A stretch of 51,523 nt of DNA from an uncultured SAR116 cluster alpha proteobacterium (GCA_902593735.1 CACJJL010000014.1:1-51523); one strand, 5' to 3'. Positions 35,977 to 45,065 are shown, counted from the stretch's first letter. Program-made: numbers and translations. The notes: generated by a model from the sequence alone, not told the origin.

Positions 35977-37164
35977 TTGAAACCTAATTTTGCAGAAGTT
36001 CACAATAACTTAGGTGTGGTTTTTCAAGAACTTAATAGATTAGCAGAAGCTGAAGTTAGCTATAAAAGAGCAATCACTTTAAAGTATAACTATCCCGAAG
36101 CTCATAGTAATTTAGGTAACACCTTGAAAGCAATTGGTAAACTAAGAGAGGCTGAAGCAAGTTACACAAAAGCAATAATTTTAGAACCTAACTTTGCTGA
36201 AGCCCATAGCCAATTAGGTATGACACTAAAGAAACTAGGTAAGTTAGAGGCAGCAGTTGCAAGTTTAAAGAAAGCTGTTAATTTGAGACCTAACTTTACC
36301 GAGGCTTACAATAACTTAGGTGTAATACTTAAGTCAATAGGCAAATTGGAAGAAGCCGAAGCAAGTTATAATAAAGCAATAGTTTCAAACCCAGACTTTG
36401 TTGAAGTATACAATAATTTGGGGAATACTTTGAAAGAATTAGGAAAATTAGAAGAAGCTAAGGCTAGTTTTTTGAAAGCTATTACCTTAAAGCCAAACTA
36501 CCAATCTGCACAGCATATGTTGAATGCACTTACAGGAAAAAAAACTAAAACTGCTCCTCGAGAATACATCGAAGGATTATTTGATAATTACGCTGCTAAT
36601 TTTGAAAATTCGCTTAAATACAATCTAAAATATAAAATTCCAATAAGTATTACAGAAATTATTATGAAATATAATAAATTTGATTCATTAGGTTCAATAG
36701 TAGATTTAGGATGCGGCACTGGATTGTTAGGTGTTGAGATTAAAACAATGTGTAGGTATCTTGAAGGTGTAGATTTATCAGAAAATATGCTTGATAAAGC
36801 TAGAGAAAAAAATTTGTATAACAAATTAGTCAAGCAAGATATAATAAACTACTTATCAAATATGAGTTCTAGTTTTGATTATTTTATAGCTACTGATGTA
36901 TTTATTTACATTGGAGATTTGTCAGAAGTATTTCGATTAATTAAAACTAGAAATAAAACAAGTGGTAAATTTGCCTTTTCTACAGAACATCGTGATGGAA
37001 ACGATTTTTTTCTTGAACAAACAGGACGATTTTCACATTCAAAAAAATACATTGAAAGTTTATGTAAAAAATTTGATTATAAAATCCAACACTTTGAAAC
37101 CCAACCACTCCGTAAAGAAAAAAACAAATATATAACTGGTGGTATATATCTATTAGATTTTTAG
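35977..37164 (+). CDS. TPR-repeat protein fused to a SAM methyltransferase; true N-terminus probably further upstream
   Basis: The first ordinary start is a TTG at 35977, giving 395 residues: about six 34-residue TPR units (A..(Y/H)NNLG..LK.LGKLEEA pattern), then from about residue 240 a methyltransferase with IVDLGCGTGLLG, GVDLSENML and a C-terminal strand YITGGIYLLDF. The same open frame, however, runs back to 35668 and encodes clear extra TPR sequence (FEAEKVALSITNKYPHHS, FGWKLLGIAFGQTGKKVDA), typical of the N-termini of this family. That 5' part has no ATG, GTG or TTG; the only near-cognate codons are ATA and ATT (35677). Either a rare start is used or the start has been lost. TPR proteins of this type act in protein or glycan modification; the target is unknown. 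Confidence 0.8.
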   Translation: MKPNFAEVHNNLGVVFQELNRLAEAEVSYKRAITLKYNYPEAHSNLGNTLKAIGKLREAEASYTKAIILEPNFAEAHSQLGMTLKKLGKLEAAVASLKKAVNLRPNFTEAYNNLGVILKSIGKLEEAEASYNKAIVSNPDFVEVYNNLGNTLKELGKLEEAKASFLKAITLKPNYQSAQHMLNALTGKKTKTAPREYIEGLFDNYAANFENSLKYNLKYKIPISITEIIMKYNKFDSLGSIVDLGCGTGLLGVEIKTMCRYLEGVDLSENMLDKAREKNLYNKLVKQDIINYLSNMSSSFDYFIATDVFIYIGDLSEVFRLIKTRNKTSGKFAFSTEHRDGNDFFLEQTGRFSHSKKYIESLCKKFDYKIQHFETQPLRKEKNKYITGGIYLLDF

Positions 37165-37378
37165 TTTTTAAAATTTATATATGATTTAACAATTGCAAAC
37201 AACTTTATTATAAGTATTATTTAGATAAGCATCACAGAGAATTATTATTTTTAAATCAATTTCAAATTACAAGCACATAACTATAAATGAACAAATAGTA
37301 AATTCATATGATAAGGTTCGTAATCAAACATTAAATCTATCTGCTCCATTAAGTGAAGCAGATCAATGTATTCAATCA

Positions 37379-39481
37379 ATGCCCGATGCGAGTCCAACTA
37401 AATGGCATTTAGCTCATACCACTTGGTTCTTTGAGACTTTCATTCTTAAACAATTTATAACAAATTATAAAGAATTTCACCCTGACTATAATTTTTTATT
37501 TAATTCGTATTATAATAAAGTAGGTGATCGCCATGCTAGGCCTGAAAGAGGGATGATAACTCGTCCTTCATCTTCTGAGATATATGAATATAGAAATTAT
37601 ATTGATACTAAAATTAAAGAATACCTTCAAATTAAACCAACATTTGATGTATTAAAATTGATAGAGCTTGGTATTCATCATGAGCAACAACATCAAGAAC
37701 TTTTAATAACAGACATAAAACACGCTCTTTCAAGAAATCCATTATATCCAGCATATAAGAAACATATTCCCATAAGGGGATTAAGTAAAAATGAAACAAA
37801 ATGGATAGATCACCCTGGAGGATTAGTTGAAATTGGATATTCTGGAAAAGACTTTATTTTTGATGCTGAAGGTCCAAGACATAAAATTTGGCTAGAACCA
37901 TTTTGCTTATCAAAATACCCAGTATCAAATCGCGAATACATAGATTTTATTGAAAATGGAGGTTATAAGAAGGCTGAGTATTGGTTATCTGATGGTTGGG
38001 CTTTATGTCAAAAAGAAAATTGGGAATCTCCAATGTATTGGCTTAAAAATGCTAATGGTACTTGGTTTTATTATACAATGAGCGGATTAATTCCATTAAA
38101 TCCAAACGCTCCAGTTTGCCATGTTAGTTATTATGAAGCTGATGCATTTGCTCGATGGTCAAATGCCAGATTACCGAGAGAATCTGAGTGGGAAATTATT
38201 GCTAAATCATTTGATATAGTTGGACATTTTGCTGATTCTTATATATTTGATCCACAACCTTCAGCTAAAGATGGTGATACACAAATTTATGGAGATGTGT
38301 GGGAATGGACCCAAAGTTCATTCAGTGCTTATCCAGGATATCAAATTGTTGATGGTGCAGTAGGCGAATATAATGGAAAGTTTATGTCTGGCCAGATGGT
38401 TTTACGAGGTGGGTCTTGTGCTACTCCTTCAGATCATATCAGGGCCTCATATCGCAACTTTTTCCCTCCATCAGCTAGGTGGCAATTTTCTGGAATACGT
38501 TTAGCTAGAGACAAATCTTTTACAACTTCAGGCCTCCACTCTAATGATAATCGCAATAAGGATATATTCTTAAATGATGTTATTACAGGATTAGGTTCAA
38601 TTCCTAAACATATATCATCAAAATATCTTTATAATTGTGAAGGTGCAGATCTATTCAAAAAAATTTGCGAACTTGAGGATTATTATCCAACAAGAACAGA
38701 AGTAAGTATTCTTAAAAATAATGCTAATGAAATTGTAAAATATCTTGGGTCAGAGGTAACACTTATTGAATACGGGTCGGGAGCACTTGAAAAAGTACGT
38801 ATATTATTAGACTCATTAAAAGATCCAGTTTCACTTTGTGCCATTGATATTTCCAAAGAGCAGTTGCAAGAATCTGCTAACATTATACGTAAGGCCTATC
38901 CTGAGCTTGAAGTTTTAACAGTTGCAACTGATTTCACTTCTGTAGTGAAATTACCAAATTTCCAACGAAAGACAAAGTCAAAAGTCGCATTTTTCCCAGG
39001 TTCAACTATAGGCAATTTTGAACCAGCAAATGCAATAACGTTTTTACACTCAATTTGCAAAACTATTGGTAAAAATGGAAAATTGCTAATAGGTGTTGAT
39101 TTAAAAAAAGATTATGAACGCTTGCTTAAGGCATATGATGACAGTACTGGTATCACAGAAGCTTTTAATAAAAATCTTCTCTCTCGAATAAATCAAGAAT
39201 TAGGTGCTAATTTTAATAAAAATTTGTTTCGTCACATTGTTCGCTTTAACACTTTCGAAGGTAGAATAGAAATGCATCTTGAAAGTTGCATTGATCAGAT
39301 TGTTAATATAGGTCAAGAAAAATTTTTCTTTGCAGCTGGAGAAACAATTCACACAGAAAATTCATATAAATATCATATCCAGGAGTTCACGGAATTGGCC
39401 TCAGTAGCTGGTTTAGATAAAATTTTGACCTGGACAGATAAGGAAAATCTCTTCGGAGTTATGTTATTTAAAGTTAGGTAA
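37379..39481 (+). CDS. egtB-egtD: EgtB-EgtD fusion, ergothioneine biosynthesis; N-terminal start probably further upstream
   Basis: Residues about 1-410 are EgtB, the iron enzyme that joins a thiol to hercynine: SPTKWHLAHTTWFFE and HHEQQHQE supply the three His iron ligands (the latter at about 100-107), then a formylglycine-generating-like domain ending VLRGGSCATPSDHIRASYRNFF. Residues about 415-700 are EgtD, the histidine trimethyltransferase: YPTRTEVSILK, IEYGSGALEKVRILL, FPGSTIGNFEP, YDDSTGITEAFNKNLLSRIN, RIEMHLES. The ATG at 37379 is inside the conserved N-terminus; the same frame extends to 37229 and encodes VRNQTLNLSAPLSEADQCIQ, normal EgtB sequence, but with no ATG/GTG/TTG. A near-cognate start (ATT run at 37241-37249) or a lost start is implied. 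Neighbour of the TPR-methyltransferase gene, same strand. Confidence 0.9.
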   Translation: MPDASPTKWHLAHTTWFFETFILKQFITNYKEFHPDYNFLFNSYYNKVGDRHARPERGMITRPSSSEIYEYRNYIDTKIKEYLQIKPTFDVLKLIELGIHHEQQHQELLITDIKHALSRNPLYPAYKKHIPIRGLSKNETKWIDHPGGLVEIGYSGKDFIFDAEGPRHKIWLEPFCLSKYPVSNREYIDFIENGGYKKAEYWLSDGWALCQKENWESPMYWLKNANGTWFYYTMSGLIPLNPNAPVCHVSYYEADAFARWSNARLPRESEWEIIAKSFDIVGHFADSYIFDPQPSAKDGDTQIYGDVWEWTQSSFSAYPGYQIVDGAVGEYNGKFMSGQMVLRGGSCATPSDHIRASYRNFFPPSARWQFSGIRLARDKSFTTSGLHSNDNRNKDIFLNDVITGLGSIPKHISSKYLYNCEGADLFKKICELEDYYPTRTEVSILKNNANEIVKYLGSEVTLIEYGSGALEKVRILLDSLKDPVSLCAIDISKEQLQESANIIRKAYPELEVLTVATDFTSVVKLPNFQRKTKSKVAFFPGSTIGNFEPANAITFLHSICKTIGKNGKLLIGVDLKKDYERLLKAYDDSTGITEAFNKNLLSRINQELGANFNKNLFRHIVRFNTFEGRIEMHLESCIDQIVNIGQEKFFFAAGETIHTENSYKYHIQEFTELASVAGLDKILTWTDKENLFGVMLFKVR

Positions 39482-39660
39482 TTATTTAATTCATATATGG
39501 CAATAATGATAAATATGAATCTAACAATTAACATTTCAAAAGCATTAGAAACTCAATTTTTAATAGAAACAAGTTTTAAGTTAAAAAAGAATAAGGCTTT
39601 TCCAAGGTTTATGAGCAAGTTTTAACTACACTTTATTTTTTCGTTTTATTAATATTTTAT

Positions 39661-39838
39661 AAAATTATCCCACTCAGTCACTGTTATATAAACATCTAGC
39701 TTTATTGTAATTATTTTTTATCGGTAAAATGTAATGAATTCTATTTTTATAATTATCTCTTTATTTATGATTGCTTGAACGACACCACCTCTTGCTGTTG
39801 TAACAGTTTCTTTATCTTCAGTCTCATATTTTTTAATA
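39661..39838 (-). pseudogene. Fragment of a second Z1-domain gene (C-terminal end only)
   Basis: On the minus strand this reads IKKYETEDKETVTTARGG and VVQAIINK, then after a frame change RIHYILPIKNNYNKARCLY. It matches, codon by codon, the C-terminal about 60 residues of the intact Z1 protein at 41607-43511 (IKQYRDGDEETITRAKGG, IHYVLPIKNNNNKARFLY), diverged and frameshifted. No upstream part is left; instead a PsiE-like gene begins at 39843. It is the debris of a duplicated or previously resident Z1 gene. Confidence 0.8.
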
Positions 39839-39842
39839 TTTT

Positions 39843-40265
39843 TTATGTATTAGATGAATTATCGTCCTCAGATTGATATATATAGGTGTTTAAGGGTTTA
39901 AATCTAATCGCTAAACAAGCCAATGCTATTATAAGTATAGCACCAGCTTCATAAAGAAGTATTATTGGGTCCATACCCTTTCCTTGCAGTATTATTAGCC
40001 TAGCTATAGCTGTCATAGCGATGAATAATGGCAAAGTAATTGGAATTTTATTACTAACATAAAAAATCCCTATCATTCCTAAAACCTCTGTGTAAATGAA
40101 TAGTAATAGTAAGTCAGCAAGTTGTACTTTACCATTAACATATATAGAATATATTTCTTGTAAAACTGCTATTACTGTTAAAACAGCTATTATTCCAAGT
40201 AAAACCTTTTCTATGTTTTTAATAATAAGCGCGGGTTTAAATTTAGGTTCTTTCATAACTATCAT
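39843..40265 (-). CDS. PsiE-family inner-membrane protein
   Basis: A 140-residue protein with four membrane helices. The layout matches the phosphate-starvation-inducible PsiE family: KNIEKVLLGIIAVLTVIAVLQEIY, LFIYTEVLGMIGIFYVSNKIPI and PLFIAMTAIARLIILQGKG. The function of PsiE is unknown. The start is ATG 40263-40265; an ATG three codons in is an alternative. It stands between the decayed Z1 fragment and unknown small membrane genes, on the same strand. Confidence 0.85.
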   Translation of the reverse strand: MIVMKEPKFKPALIIKNIEKVLLGIIAVLTVIAVLQEIYSIYVNGKVQLADLLLLFIYTEVLGMIGIFYVSNKIPITLPLFIAMTAIARLIILQGKGMDPIILLYEAGAILIIALACLAIRFKPLNTYIYQSEDDNSSNT

Positions 40266-40352
40266 TCCATTTTGGTTTGTAATAAATTATAAGGATTTTA
40301 CATATAATTAATATACTAACTTTTAAAGCAATATTGAAATTAAATTCTATTT

Positions 40353-40454
40353 ATGTTTAGAGAAAATAATAAAATTATATTTGGTTTTTTTTATGAGTTG
40401 GTAGCCACCGCATTAATTGCTATTCTAATGATATGTGCACAAATCTGTTTTTAA
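40353..40454 (+). CDS. Possible small membrane peptide, 33 aa
   Basis: ATG at 40353 and TAA at 40452-40454 enclose 33 residues with one hydrophobic helix (YELVATALIAILMICAQICF). No Shine-Dalgarno is visible and the reading frame is short, so it may be chance. It is the only open frame of interest in the 392-base gap 40266-40657, which is otherwise AT-rich with nothing I can name. Confidence 0.25.
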   Translation: MFRENNKIIFGFFYELVATALIAILMICAQICF

Positions 40455-40657
40455 AATGTTCTTTAGAGTAATCAGTTAAACTTTGTTATACTTTTTTAAA
40501 ATACTTTAATTTTTTTTTATTTTATTATTAATTAATATCTAGAGTGTTACCTAATACTTTAAGTCTTTTATTCTTAATATTAATTATTTTTGATTGCATT
40601 TTTGTTTATAAAAGAAACTAATAAGGATTTTTATTAAATCATATATAAAATTTCAAT

Positions 40658-41008
40658 TTATTCGTGCTCTCCACCCTTGTCATTATGGTCTAATTCTATT
40701 CTTTTTCCATCAACGTAAATGGCACGACTTCTACTAGGTGTGTAGTAACTTCCAAAAAATTTGGGTTTTCTCTTTGCAGTTTCAAAAGTTATTACAGTAA
40801 CCGCAACCGCACTTAATAAAATCATATGTGCAATTGTTGTAATCCCAAAAATCCACATGCTTGTAAAATACATAGAAAAAACAATGCACCACATCCATGC
40901 TAATACCTGCATTATCATATGCCTTACATAAGTATCTGGGATATTCTTAAGTGGATTTTTGTTGTGATTCATAACAATATTCCAAGTATCATATATTAAT
41001 TTTTGCAT
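40658..41008 (-). CDS. Two-helix membrane hypothetical protein
   Basis: A 116-residue protein with an amphipathic start (MQKLIYDTWNIVMNHNKNP), two close membrane helices (MIMQVLAWMWCIVFSMYFTSM and IAHMILLSAVAVTVITF) and a basic, acidic-ended soluble tail (KPKFFGSYYTPSRSRAIYVDGKRIELDHNDKGG). No family recognised. The ATG is at 41006-41008. Similar small membrane proteins cluster in this part of the window. Confidence 0.6.
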   Translation of the reverse strand: MQKLIYDTWNIVMNHNKNPLKNIPDTYVRHMIMQVLAWMWCIVFSMYFTSMWIFGITTIAHMILLSAVAVTVITFETAKRKPKFFGSYYTPSRSRAIYVDGKRIELDHNDKGGEHE

Positions 41009-41215
41009 ATTTTAATCTCAAATTTATTCATTTTTTGTTTCTAACAATAAGTTTCTAGTCATATTTTAAATAAAATTTAACTGACTAAAATTACAAATTA
41101 GTTAAGTTTCAATATGATACATGTTATTTATTAATTATTTATATTTCAATAAAAAAATTTCATTCTGTCTTGTTTGGTATTTGGTAAGTTTTTAATAGAT
41201 TTTACAGGCAAGATA

Positions 41216-41428
41216 CTATTTTACTGAATCAATCATTATTAATATGCAAATATAGAAAAAAGCAAATACAAATACTGGTGCCGCATTTGATATTTGTTTA
41301 TTTGTTTTTGGCATAGTCTTTTTCCAATCTGCTGGCATATGGTCTCTATCCCACGCTTCACGTCTTGTATCTTTTTTACGTTGATCTATGTGTATCTTTC
41401 TTGGATCTACTTTGTAATCTTCTGTCAT
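41216..41428 (-). CDS. Small tail-anchored-type membrane protein, 70 aa
   Basis: A charged N-terminal half (PRKIHIDQRKKDTRREAWDRDHMPADWKK) is followed by a single C-terminal membrane helix (APVFVFAFFYICILIMIDSV). A modest ribosome site precedes the ATG at 41426-41428. Unknown family. It lies 207 bases upstream (minus-strand sense) of the two-helix protein gene. Confidence 0.5.
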   Translation of the reverse strand: MTEDYKVDPRKIHIDQRKKDTRREAWDRDHMPADWKKTMPKTNKQISNAAPVFVFAFFYICILIMIDSVK

Positions 41429-41606
41429 TTTTAAAATCTTTGAAATTCATATTTTGTTGTAAATAACACATTTGTTGAACTAGTAAAAAGGATAAACTTA
41501 TCGTTATTCAATTTTAATCATCTAATTCCTTTTATTTTATAGATTAATATAGTTTTTCAGTCTACAAATTAGATAACATTTGATCAGTAAACTTTATATT
41601 AACTAC

Positions 41607-43511
41607 TTACTTTTTTTTCATATTATTTATGTTCGCTAAGATTGTTTGACCTAGTGATTGTCTATATAAAAATCTAGCTTTATTGTTATTATTTTTTATA
41701 GGTAAAACATAATGAATTTTATTTTTATAATCATTTCTTTTATTTATGATTGCTTGTATGATCCCGCCTTTTGCTCTTGTAATAGTCTCTTCATCTCCAT
41801 CCCTATATTGTTTAATATTTTGTATTTTAGGATGATGAGCTCCTATTGGTTTTAGTAAAACAAGAGTAGTGTCATTTTGCAAATTTTTTGATGTTTCTCT
41901 AATAAACTCTAAAATTTCTCTAGCAAAGTGTCTTTCTGTTATGAATTTATTTTTGTAAGCTTCTTCAATTATGTCAATGACTGAACCTGAGGAATTTAAT
42001 AAAAATTTTTCAAATTCTTCAGTTAAATCAAAAATTTCACCAATCTCCCTTTCACCTCTTCCAATTACAATATTGTTTCTATCTATAGATGCGTTATCAG
42101 ATGCTCTGTTGGTACTTCTTTCAATATGAACAAGATTGCCACTTTTGCCTAATCTAACTGATAGTTCATGATCTTGAAAACAATCAGCCCAATTTTCATA
42201 AAGAGACTGAGGTATTGTTAACTCAAAATCTTTTACATATGGTCTTGTTCCAAACATTCTAGCTCTTTGAATATATGTATTTTGCTGTAACTTTCCTTTG
42301 ACGGATCTTGAAAAGAAAAAAGTAAGCAAATTTTCAAATGTTAATCCTCTAGATACAATATTCCCTCCAATTGCGAATGTGAAAAGTACATTTGGTTTAC
42401 AAGCTCTTTCAACGTTTGCTCTGTCGTTTTTACTGTTGATTACAACAACTTGGTTTCTTTCAATATTTTTTAAAATAAAAGGAATAATTTTTTCTCTATA
42501 ACTATTATCTGGAAATAATTTTCTTGCTTCATCAATTAAATTTTCTAATAACTTATAACCATTTCCTCTTGGGTCTGATAAAAGTTCAAAAGTTTTATCA
42601 ACAATTTTTTTATCTTCTAAATGGTCATTCATTTTTCCTGCGGTATGTATAAGCATAGAAAAACATTGAGGGTCATTATGATTACTAAAATTTTGGTGTG
42701 TAGATCTTAATAGAAATCTTAAAATAGCATCTCTCAAATATTTTGGTTGATCTCCCTCATCAGGGAGTAATTTTAGATTATATTGGGATTCTTTATCGTT
42801 CATTGGAAAGAAAAATGATCTTCCAACATATTTTTTATGAGCATCTAAATAAATCCATTCATTTGCATTGTTTTTAAATGTATTATTAAGATCTAATCTA
42901 CCAGGTGTAGCAGTAACACCAATATAGTGCCCATCTTCATCCAATTTTCCAAGCTTATTAAGCCATTTATTTATAGTTGATGCTTCACCAGGTTTATTAA
43001 TTTTTGTATCAACTGATGCAAAGTCTGCTTCATCGTCAATTATAATTCTTTTTTTCATATATCTACAATTTTCTATAAGCTTTTGTAAATTTATAGAGTT
43101 TTTTCTGCAAAAAATAATTCTTTGTTTTTCTTGTTTTAATTGTGATTTCTCAAGTTGCTGTAGTTCAAAGTCTCTTTTGGGAGAAGGGTTAAGTTGTTGA
43201 GATTGTTGAAATCTGTAAAAGTTTTGAGTTTCTAATTCTGAATTGTCGTTCATCACAACAAAAATAGTTTGAAACCCCATATCTACGAGTTTACATGTCA
43301 GAGCAATCATAACTTCTGTTTTTCCAGATTGAGGTTCACCGTATATTACAAAAGATTTAACTTCTCTATTAATTGCATCTTCTGCCTTAACTACTCCTTT
43401 TTCAATAATTGAAGTATCCATACCTTTATTTTTCAAAAACTTTATTCGATCACCAAAAGTATCTTTACTTGGTTGATCTACTAGTTTTATAATATCATTT
43501 AGTTCTGACAT
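41607..43511 (-). CDS. Z1-domain protein, P-loop ATPase (restriction/defence-associated)
   Basis: A 634-residue protein: Walker A GEPQSGKTEVM (about 58-68), Walker B IIIDDEADFASVD (about 155-167), a helicase-like VTATPGRLD, and the Z1 core AIGGNIVSRGLTFENLLTFFFSRS followed by YIQRARMFGTRPY, which is the family's hallmark. Z1 proteins occur in restriction-modification-like systems, often with MORC/MutL-like ATPases and a cytosine methyltransferase; none of those partners is adjacent. AGAGG precedes the ATG at 43509-43511. The only tight neighbour is a divergent unknown gene whose start is 15 bases away. C-terminal residues match the fragment at 39661-39838. Confidence 0.9.
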   Translation of the reverse strand: MSELNDIIKLVDQPSKDTFGDRIKFLKNKGMDTSIIEKGVVKAEDAINREVKSFVIYGEPQSGKTEVMIALTCKLVDMGFQTIFVVMNDNSELETQNFYRFQQSQQLNPSPKRDFELQQLEKSQLKQEKQRIIFCRKNSINLQKLIENCRYMKKRIIIDDEADFASVDTKINKPGEASTINKWLNKLGKLDEDGHYIGVTATPGRLDLNNTFKNNANEWIYLDAHKKYVGRSFFFPMNDKESQYNLKLLPDEGDQPKYLRDAILRFLLRSTHQNFSNHNDPQCFSMLIHTAGKMNDHLEDKKIVDKTFELLSDPRGNGYKLLENLIDEARKLFPDNSYREKIIPFILKNIERNQVVVINSKNDRANVERACKPNVLFTFAIGGNIVSRGLTFENLLTFFFSRSVKGKLQQNTYIQRARMFGTRPYVKDFELTIPQSLYENWADCFQDHELSVRLGKSGNLVHIERSTNRASDNASIDRNNIVIGRGEREIGEIFDLTEEFEKFLLNSSGSVIDIIEEAYKNKFITERHFAREILEFIRETSKNLQNDTTLVLLKPIGAHHPKIQNIKQYRDGDEETITRAKGGIIQAIINKRNDYKNKIHYVLPIKNNNNKARFLYRQSLGQTILANINNMKKK

Positions 43512-43526
43512 AATTATATACCTCTT

Positions 43527-44060
43527 ATGATTTTAACTAACGAAAATAAATTAAATGGTGCTGTGATTTTAGATTTATTGGAAGAAATTTCAATTAAAAA
43601 TGGTCATGATATATTTTGTTCAATCTCAAAGGGAGAAAGTAAATCGTCTTTTTATCTAAACTTTATTGATCAAAAATCTAATTATAAATTCTCATTATTT
43701 AAAACAAATAAAAGTCACTTTAAAATTGGAGTTTATATAAAAATTTCAAATAAAAGAATTTCGCCCTGGAGATATACATTTATCAAACAGCATCAGGAAG
43801 AGATAAATAAAATGTATAATGAATGCAAAAATACATATGTGTTATTAATTGCAGGAAATGATGGAGTAGTTTTGTTAACTTATGATAATTTAAAAAAATT
43901 GTTAGATGAAAACTTTCTAGAAACAGAATGGCTTTCTGTCAGTAGAAAATATAATCAATATTACAGAGTTGATGGCCAAGATAGTAAGAAGAAAATTAAT
44001 ATACCAAAAAATAATTTTCCAGATTTAATTATCGACCAAATTTCTGAATTTAAATCTTAG
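43527..44060 (+). CDS. Hypothetical protein head-to-head with the Z1 gene
   Basis: A 177-residue soluble protein. The N-terminal helix GAVILDLLEEISIKNGHDIF leads to a beta-rich middle (SSFYLNFIDQKSNYKFSLFK, FKIGVYIKIS) and a segment YVLLIAGNDGVVLLTYDNLKKLL reminiscent of small PD-(D/E)xK or Mrr-like folds, though no catalytic triad can be confirmed. Its ATG is 15 bases from the Z1 start with no Shine-Dalgarno, so leaderless or coupled expression is possible. Divergent pairing with a defence-type ATPase suggests a partner role; that is inference. Confidence 0.65.
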   Translation: MILTNENKLNGAVILDLLEEISIKNGHDIFCSISKGESKSSFYLNFIDQKSNYKFSLFKTNKSHFKIGVYIKISNKRISPWRYTFIKQHQEEINKMYNECKNTYVLLIAGNDGVVLLTYDNLKKLLDENFLETEWLSVSRKYNQYYRVDGQDSKKKINIPKNNFPDLIIDQISEFKS

Positions 44061-44277
44061 TAATAATTTTTTACAAGCTCTAAATTTAAATTTTTGTAAT
44101 TCATATAAACATTAAGCGAGTTAGAGGGTTTTCTACTAATGTCATCTTTTCCTTTCATTAAATTTAAGTAACGTAAAAATATTGTTGCTTTTTGTTATCT
44201 TATGAATTTCACCGATTCAAGATTCTTTAAAATCATTAAAAAGTTATCTTTTGGAAAGCCAGATTTCTAGATTTAAA

Positions 44278-44470
44278 TTACTTTATTAATTTTATTTCTT
44301 TTTTCCAAATTCCAGTTAAAATTTTATCATTTTTATGGGTGAGTTTACCATCCCCATGAAAATTACCATTTTCAAAATCATCAACATAGTTTTCGTCATC
44401 TGGAAAAAATAACTGCCCTTCCTATGCATTTTCCCGTTTTTAAATTTCTTCGTACAGTTATTAACCAATA
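44278..44470 (-). pseudogene. Remnant of a MORN-repeat protein
   Basis: On the minus strand, FKNGKMHRKG then, after one frame change, QLFFPDDENYVDDFENG, NFHGDGKLTHKND and ILTGIWKKE, ending at TAA 44278-44280. These are consecutive MORN repeats (Y.G.F.nG..hG.G.l). The N-terminal part is missing. It lies in the 545-base gene-free gap 44061-44605; the rest of that gap shows nothing I can name. MORN proteins are often membrane- or lipid-associated. Confidence 0.7.
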
Positions 44471-44605
44471 ATGTGATTTAAAATTTTTCTCAATTTATAC
44501 AAATCATAATAGTGAAGTCATATATAGTTTGAAATATTTAATTTACTCAAATCAAAAGCCAACAACCAAGAACCTTAATTAATTGTGCATACGTAAAGGC
44601 ACTTT

Positions 44606-44875
44606 ATGAAGAAGATTTGGAGTAAAAGTTTTTATGACGCTAAAAATCTTGTTTCCAATAATAAAGACCTAAAAGATAGTTGGATTAAATTACAGAAGGC
44701 TGATTTAAAACCAGATGGATATATATATAATGTTATTTTTTCTGCATTGCATTTTATAAAAGAAGACAAAACACTTGCAGATGCAATAAAGTTTTCTGGA
44801 AAAGCTAATTACTGTTCAATAATTTTTAGTGTTATAAAAAAATGTATGACAATTAATTCTCTCGAAAGGATGTGA
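44606..44875 (+). CDS. Hypothetical protein, 89 aa
   Basis: A small soluble helical protein (SFYDAKNLVSNNKDLKDSWIK, FSALHFIKEDKTLADAIKFSG). Unknown family; the TLADAIKFSGKANYC segment recalls a helix-rich regulator or crotonase-like loop but no more. It ends with TGA and the ATG of the next gene follows one base later behind AAAGGA, so the two are an operon. Confidence 0.5.
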   Translation: MKKIWSKSFYDAKNLVSNNKDLKDSWIKLQKADLKPDGYIYNVIFSALHFIKEDKTLADAIKFSGKANYCSIIFSVIKKCMTINSLERM

Positions 44876-44876
44876 A

Positions 44877-45065
44877 ATGAGTGTATCCAAAATAAAAGAT
44901 AATAATGGTTATGATTATGTCATTACAGACATAGATTCTTTTTATCTGCATATTCAAGAGTATCACCCATCTGGTACATCCATTCATGAGGAAAACGGTC
45001 ACTACTTTACAGTTGACGATGCTTTTCGATCTAAAATAGAAAGCTTATATCAAAATCAAAGTTAA
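44877..45065 (+). CDS. Hypothetical protein, 62 aa
   Basis: A small soluble protein (YDYVITDIDSFYLHIQEYHPSG ... HYFTVDDAFRSKIE) with several Tyr/His and acidic residues. Shine-Dalgarno AAAGGA overlaps the end of the preceding gene, so translation is coupled. Its stop overlaps the end of the converging broken gene at 45062. No family recognised. Confidence 0.5.
   Translation: MSVSKIKDNNGYDYVITDIDSFYLHIQEYHPSGTSIHEENGHYFTVDDAFRSKIESLYQNQS

Noticed and set aside
39497-39625. A 42-codon open frame after the EgtB-EgtD gene
   Set aside because: No ribosome site, no recognisable domain, and such length is expected by chance in AT-rich DNA.
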